Source of the DNA: Lobulomyces angularis
Lineage: Eukaryota; Chytridiomycota; Chytridiomycetes; Lobulomycetales; Lobulomycetaceae
Direction: 5' to 3'
DNA length: 25,581 bases
Assembly (NCBI GenBank): GCA_027604685.1
Contig: JADHYX010000327.1
Span: forward strand, 1 to 25,581
Program-made: the position numbers and the translations under genes
Shown here: piece after piece, positions 21,101-25,581 of the stretch
How the letters are laid out: every line of letters starts with the position of its first letter
Position numbering within the stretch: position 1 is the first letter of the stretch
Notes under the pieces: generated by a model
The model's input: the letters and a program-made list of their open reading frames with translations, nothing else
Database searches by the model: none
What the model was told of the DNA's origin: nothing

Positions 21101-21271
21101 CATTAGGGGATTTGAAATTCTAATGATGTATTAAGATTAATAAACAATTTTTGTGGAAAAATTGAAAATTAAGTATACCTGAAGTTGAACAGAACTCATA
21201 TCATCCTGATCATTACTGCTGCAATAGTTTATGGGAATGAAACTAGGGTTTAAATCTTTGCTAATGTCCAT
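18111..21271 (-). CDS. HMG-box transcription factor (MATA_HMG/Sox type) with long disordered C-terminus
   Basis: Seven exons on the minus strand keep frame: 21271-21179, 21119-21054, 20985-20905, 20874-20835, 20796-20753, 20628-20476, 20429-18111; about 931 residues. The HMG box spans about 122-190 and is split by an intron exactly before its core Trp: KRPPNCFFIYKHEKKNEM, SKLVAEM|WKKE, YHKKALEEKRKHMIKHPDY. The RPPN start and KHPDYKY.P end are typical of fungal MATA_HMG and animal Sox boxes, which bend DNA at AACAAT-like sites. A strongly basic tract follows (PKPKQKKIKKIQPKQKKK), then over 650 residues rich in Ser/Asn/Asp with no folded domain seen. The N-terminal 110 residues are acidic and could activate transcription. 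A role in mating or sporulation is only suggested by the family. Confidence 0.88.
20875..20904 (-). other. 30-nt intron in the HMG-box gene
   Basis: GTATTTTTA...TTTTTTAG, almost pure T with a few A and one internal G, separates TEL from RESLAEITAADS. It has no internal stop in frame, so it could also be translated. The match to donor and acceptor consensus and the unlikely Val/Phe/Leu run it would encode favour splicing. Confidence 0.5.
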
Positions 21272-21642
21272 GTTTATTTTGTAATTTTATTTAAAAAAAA
21301 ATAACAGAAACTGCTCTCTGCAGATAAAGCAGGGAAGTAGGAAAGGATATAATGGAGTATGATGATTATAGGATATAGTTTTAAAAAAAAAAAGAAAAAA
21401 AAGATGTGAAGTTAGTTATGAAAAAAAACCAGTTACACTTAAATTATTTTTTTTTTCTCAAACATGAGTCTCCTTCACACAAATTGAGAAGGAGAGATAC
21501 AAAATTTCATGGCGCGCAAAAAAATGTAACTGACCAAATTTTTACACCAAAAAGTACTTGGTTACACGGCACATGGGAAAGGGGATAATTCCCCTAAAGA
21601 TTGAGATTACTGACACACTTTCAAAGCAATAATTGTATCAAA
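21272..21642. other. upstream region of the HMG-box gene, no gene seen
   Basis: An AT-rich 371-bp stretch that is likely to hold the HMG-gene promoter. A plus-strand frame at 21406-21588 is open but shows no family features. A 6-bp stem (AGGGGA/TCCCCT, loop TAAT) sits near 21579-21594. No specific factor site was identified. Confidence 0.4.
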
Positions 21643-22171
21643 AAGATGTTCATTTCAACCCAGTTGCTAACTGTAACGATGACTGGGTTGCTAATTGTTG
21701 CCTTTGTCAAAAACGTGCAGCTGGAAACGGTTGCCCCTAAAAAGCGATCGATTAGCTTCGATGAAAACAGCATCCCCATTGTAGAATTAGCCGTATTTTT
21801 GAAATAGACTCAATGCTTCGGTTGTGTAAGTCTTAAGAAATTTGGAACTATCCTTCTATATTATCGCACATATTTTGATAAAGCAATAGAAGTTTTTTTT
21901 TGGTGGAAAACGGCCTAAGGAAACTAAGTGCACTGTGGTCTTTTTAAGTGCAATCCCAAGGTCAAATTAAAGCCTCATGTACTGTTTGCAGAGATATGCT
22001 ATTTTGTATTACAAAACCCTAAAACCTTATTTGTCCTGTGACAAATGTTGCATTTTATAACCAATTATTTTGTTACAATATTATAGTTTAATATTAGTCA
22101 TTGGATTTGCAGCAACCATTATATGCGGTACAATTATATTTTATGATAAAATAGCAATAATCTGCAAGTAG
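21643..22171 (+). CDS. possible small multi-exon membrane protein, unrecognised
   Basis: A frame-consistent model has four exons: 21643-21792, 21838-21891, 21929-21960, 22087-22171, giving 106 residues. The codons are less AT-biased than the surroundings. The N-terminus is hydrophobic (LLTVTMTGLLIVAFV) and could be a signal peptide or anchor. It is followed by a polar part (APKKRSISFDENSIPIVELA), an aromatic stretch (KFGTILLYYRTYFDKAIE) and a long hydrophobic C-terminus (SLILVIGFAATIICGTIIF). The first two introns are 45 and 37 nt, normal here; the third is 126 nt. An alternative acceptor at 21918 would close the frame differently. I recognise no family, and the model could be a coincidence of open frames or a decayed gene. 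Confidence 0.3.
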
Positions 22172-23589
22172 TTCATTGAATCAGACAATGAATCGATGTG
22201 ATAAATAAATAGTTGTTATAATTTACGTTGGCATGGATACAAATAGATTTGCATAGCAAGATAAATGTATCATAAGGAATGCATAAAATTTCTACGGTAA
22301 ATCAAATTTTTAATATAAGAAAATGCCCACATAGATCACATCATAGACACTGTATTATCCATTAAATTTTTCTGCTAAATAATTTTTCTGAGTTAAATTG
22401 CATCAATTGTAAGAATGATGCAATTTGAAATTGTGCAAGAAATAGGAAGGAAAAGTTAACCAGAAAATGTCGTTGTAGATTAAAAAGAAACTTACATTAG
22501 CGTTTAACTTAGTTTTTAAGTTTTGTTAGCTTACAGTGTTATCAAATGGATACAACCTTTTTTAAAAATTTGGTAAAAATTTACAATTTCCAGTTTTATA
22601 TTAAAAGGTATTTTACGATATCTGTGGACTATTAAATATTACTTTTGAAACAATTCATTCCTTCTAAAGCTTTGAAATCAAAACGGTAAAGTTGACAATT
22701 AACTTCAATTGAAAAAACAAAAAACGTTTCATTTTTTGTAAGTATTAACAATTAGCTTTAAAAAGTTAATTTTTGTTTTTGTCGCTAATAACTACCGGCT
22801 TTTTTTCCATTAAATGAATAACTTTTTAATAGGAATAAAACAAAATTTTGAAAAGTTAAAGAATTTTAAAAAAAGAGATTAATTCAAATTAGGATGTGAG
22901 TTATTAGGTAGCTAAATAAGTGTTTTAATTTTATTTAATAACGGAAACATTTTATAAATTATTTTAACTTCTATTTCCAAATACTGAGAGCTCTTTTACC
23001 AAAAGATTCATGATGTTCTTAAAGCTTTCAAGTACTTTTTTGAAAATTAATGAATCAAATGAAGCGGTAGTGAGTTTTTTTTTATTGAAGAAGCTACATG
23101 GTTTGAAAAGAGTGTGTAAATTTAAAAAATAAAAATAACAAAAATAAAATAAAAATAAAAAAAATAATTAACTAATTCAAATTTTAAATAAATATCAATT
23201 TAAATATAGAAGAGATTCAAAAATTAAAGAATTATCAATCACTAATTATAGTTGAAAGGAAAAAAGATTGATTAAAATAAAATCAAATCGTAAAAAATTT
23301 AAATAACAATGGCTAATATATTTGACAGTGGATATAAATAAATAACTTATTTTACTGTTGAGCGTCACCACTCAGCTTGAAGAGATCCAAATTAATTTAA
23401 TAGTAAATAGAGATGAAAGATCCACAAATTTATAATGTAGAATGAAGAGGTTCTAGTACATTACATAGAAAAGATCCAAACTAAAAGTTAATATTGGGAA
23501 AGTTTAAATACAGTTTATCTTTCTGCATTAATGTACTGAAATTGGCAGTTATAATTTAGTTATATTTTTTGCACGATTTGTTCCATAAA
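22172..23589. other. gene-free AT-rich DNA
   Basis: No open frame, RNA gene or clear repeat is visible across about 1.4 kb. It holds several A-rich low-complexity runs (23120-23200). Confidence 0.55.
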
Positions 23590-23817
23590 TGTATCAGATA
23601 AGAAGTTACTGGAGTTCTACTTAAGTAATATAATAATAAAGTGTAAAATAAGAACAAATTGTACTAAAAATGGTAGTGTAGATGTATTTTATAAAAGGAA
23701 ATGTTATCGCTACACTAAACCCGTGAGCGTTCATTTAATAAAAAACTTCACCGAATATATAATCTTCTTATTATTATATTATTTAAGTACAACGCCAGGT
23801 ACTGCTTATCTAATACA
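23590..23817. repeat. inverted pair of the LTR-like repeat, copies B (+) and C (-)
   Basis: Copy B starts TGTATCAGATAAGAAGTTAC at 23590 and runs about 65-70 bp. Copy C starts at 23817 on the minus strand (TGTATTAGATAAGCAGTACC) and runs to about 23660. Their first 50 or so bases match each other and copy A at 4764, so the 228-bp unit has long terminal inverted repeats. Either two LTR fragments inserted head to head, or this is a foldback/MITE-like element and copy A is half of one. No clear target-site duplication was seen. Confidence 0.6.
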
Positions 23818-25331
23818 AAAACAACCCAAAAAGAAAGCTTTAAAGCAGCAGATACCTTTAGGGACGAAAACTAATTGGCAAACTGAAAAGGTGAAAATTT
23901 CAACTCATTTTACTTCTTTCACCACATTCCATCAAGATTGTAGTCAAATAATGTTATAAAAAAGCAATGTGTTTCAAGAATCAATTAATTTTTATAATTT
24001 CAATTACTGTTACCCAGCAACTCAAGTTTCAATCTTAGTTCACATTACAACATAATCACATTTGAAATACAATTAGTCAGTTATTTTCTCACCGCATTTC
24101 CCACGTCATATATCGCACTCATGAAATTTTGTTTTATTCCCTAATCTCAAACAATTCAAGGTAACTCATTAGTTAAATTAGTCATGATTCAGAAAAATAA
24201 CCAAGTGAATGTGTACCTTTATCTATCCGAAAACAAAAATATAAAATAATGATTTTCGTTTTTCGATTACAAGAAAATAAAAAAATAACTGTTAATTTTA
24301 ACTTCTAAATTTTTTTAGTCACTTCACTTTTGGTTCAAGATCAATAACATTTAATATTTACAAATTGAGTTTTTAATGATACTGGATTTAACAAATTTCT
24401 ACAATAATGTTCCCTCTAATCGATTTTTTTTCTTGAATCATGATTAGAATATCTTGAACTTCGTCTCTCGTTTCACTCAAACCTTAGAAGCACATGCACT
24501 GAACAACACTACTTCAATGTTTCTTGCACATTCAATTGTCTTTTTCACTTCAGTAGTAGTTTATCCAATCCTATGACAAGGAGTAAAAATCATTGATTAC
24601 AAAGATACAAAATAACTGTTACTTTTTTACCGTTTGCTATCACTATCTTACGATTCAAACACTTAAACTTTTTTACAAAAACTTTCCCTTTACAATTCTC
24701 AACAATTTTATTAATTAATTTTTTCCTTATTGAAACCTATGAATATGTGTTGTTTGTTACAGTTTTCTCTTACCCGCTGATTTATTTGGCTTTTTATCAT
24801 TGTCTTTTCATCGCCTTTCGTTTTATTTTACAAAGAATTATATTTTTTAAACTGCATTTCAGCTTATTTGGTGTCTCTATATCTTTTTATGAAATACATA
24901 GCATATGCAGGTAAGGGTGTAGTGGAAATAGTAGTATGCATATATGGTAATATCGTAGTTGTGCATTTTTACAGTCTTTTTTCGTAAAGATATTTTTGAA
25001 ATGCCCACCAGATATTAATAAACCTCAGTAAAAATGAAAAGCTTTTTTACCTTTTTAAAACCTAACTGGATTTAAAAAGTTGATAAAATATTTACAAATA
25101 TTGGGTAATATTACATTCATTTTGTCAGAAATACGGACTAGGAACTCAGTTAAGTGATAATTTTTTATCACAACTTAATTATTGAATAATGATATTGTAT
25201 TTTAATAAAAATAATTCACTTAAAAAAAAATTACTAACTAAAACTATTCCTTTTATACTAAAATTTGGATTACTAATAGAGATATTGAATTTAAACGAAG
25301 ATGTGAAACAAATTCCAAAAGAATCTTTAAT
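23818..25331. other. gene-free AT-rich DNA
   Basis: No supported coding region. An open frame at 23723-23959 starts inside the inverted repeat and is not credible as a gene. The stretch 24060-24850 is pyrimidine-rich on the plus strand. Confidence 0.5.
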
Positions 25332-25411
25332 CTTCCAAAAACTTCAATGAACTTCTAAAAAATTTGAATTCTTCTAAAAAATGCTAAAGTCTTCTCAAAA
25401 ACTTCGATTCA
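25332..25411. repeat. degenerate tandem repeat, period about 20 bp, four units
   Basis: CTTCYNAAAAA-type units start at about 25332, 25352, 25371 and 25391, each followed by a variable A/T-rich half. Period and motif are clear by eye, but the units differ by several bases each. No coding sense was found. Confidence 0.55.
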
Positions 25412-25581
25412 TTTTTCACATTCATTATAGTTTAGATTATAATATCTATTAAAGTATATAACAGTATTTGTTAACTTCTTCCTTATATAAATTTATTAGA
25501 TTTTTGTACTAGAAAAGACCTAGTCTTCTAGAATTATAGGGAAAGTATTTTCTTTAAGCAATTTCTTTTTTCTTTCAATTG

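Noticed and set aside
18111..21271. Fungal sex locus
   Set aside because: An HMG-box gene is present, but the usual zygomycete sex-locus neighbours (triose-phosphate transporter, RNA helicase) are absent; THG1 and ESF2 flank it instead.
23723..23959. 78-codon plus-strand frame
   Set aside because: It starts inside the inverted repeat copy and shows no domain, splice sites or family resemblance.

Overview
This window is eukaryotic nuclear DNA. It is very AT-rich and full of poly-A/poly-T runs. Its genes are split by many short spliceosomal introns, mostly about 35-70 nt, with GT donors, AG acceptors and CTAAC/CTAAT-like branch sites. The gene content (CAF16-type ABC ATPase, SET9/KMT5 histone methyltransferase, ESF2/ABT1, THG1, a MATA/Sox-type HMG-box protein) fits an AT-rich, probably early-diverging fungus. 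That placement is an inference from families, not from a sequence search.

Layout. Positions 1-6400 are gene-poor. They hold the possible 3' end of a membrane-protein gene, a decayed Tc1/mariner transposase, a patchwork of broken coding segments on the minus strand and an LTR-like repeat. Positions 6434-17766 are gene-dense: CAF16-like (-), a double-PWWP protein (+), a SET9-type methyltransferase with its own PWWP-like domain and zinc-binding motifs (+), a short-chain dehydrogenase (+), ESF2/ABT1 (+) and THG1 (-). Positions 18111-21271 hold a roughly 931-residue HMG-box protein (-). After that come one tentative small membrane-protein gene and about 3.4 kb of AT-rich, gene-free DNA with an inverted pair of the LTR-like repeat. 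One run of ten Ns lies at 15433-15442.

The most interesting region is 7774-13974. Two adjacent same-strand genes, 113 bp apart, share a related domain of about 130 residues: a PWWP-like core followed by a helical tail with an N-F-T motif. The upstream gene carries two copies. The downstream SET9 gene carries a third copy fused behind its SET and zinc-ribbon domains, followed by a cysteine cluster and a C2H2-like finger. In fission yeast, H4K20 methylation uses Set9 plus the separate PWWP protein Pdp1. This locus therefore looks like a writer and reader placed side by side and partly fused. I rebuilt the exon models by hand; every splice junction keeps frame except one single-base frameshift in the CAF16 gene.
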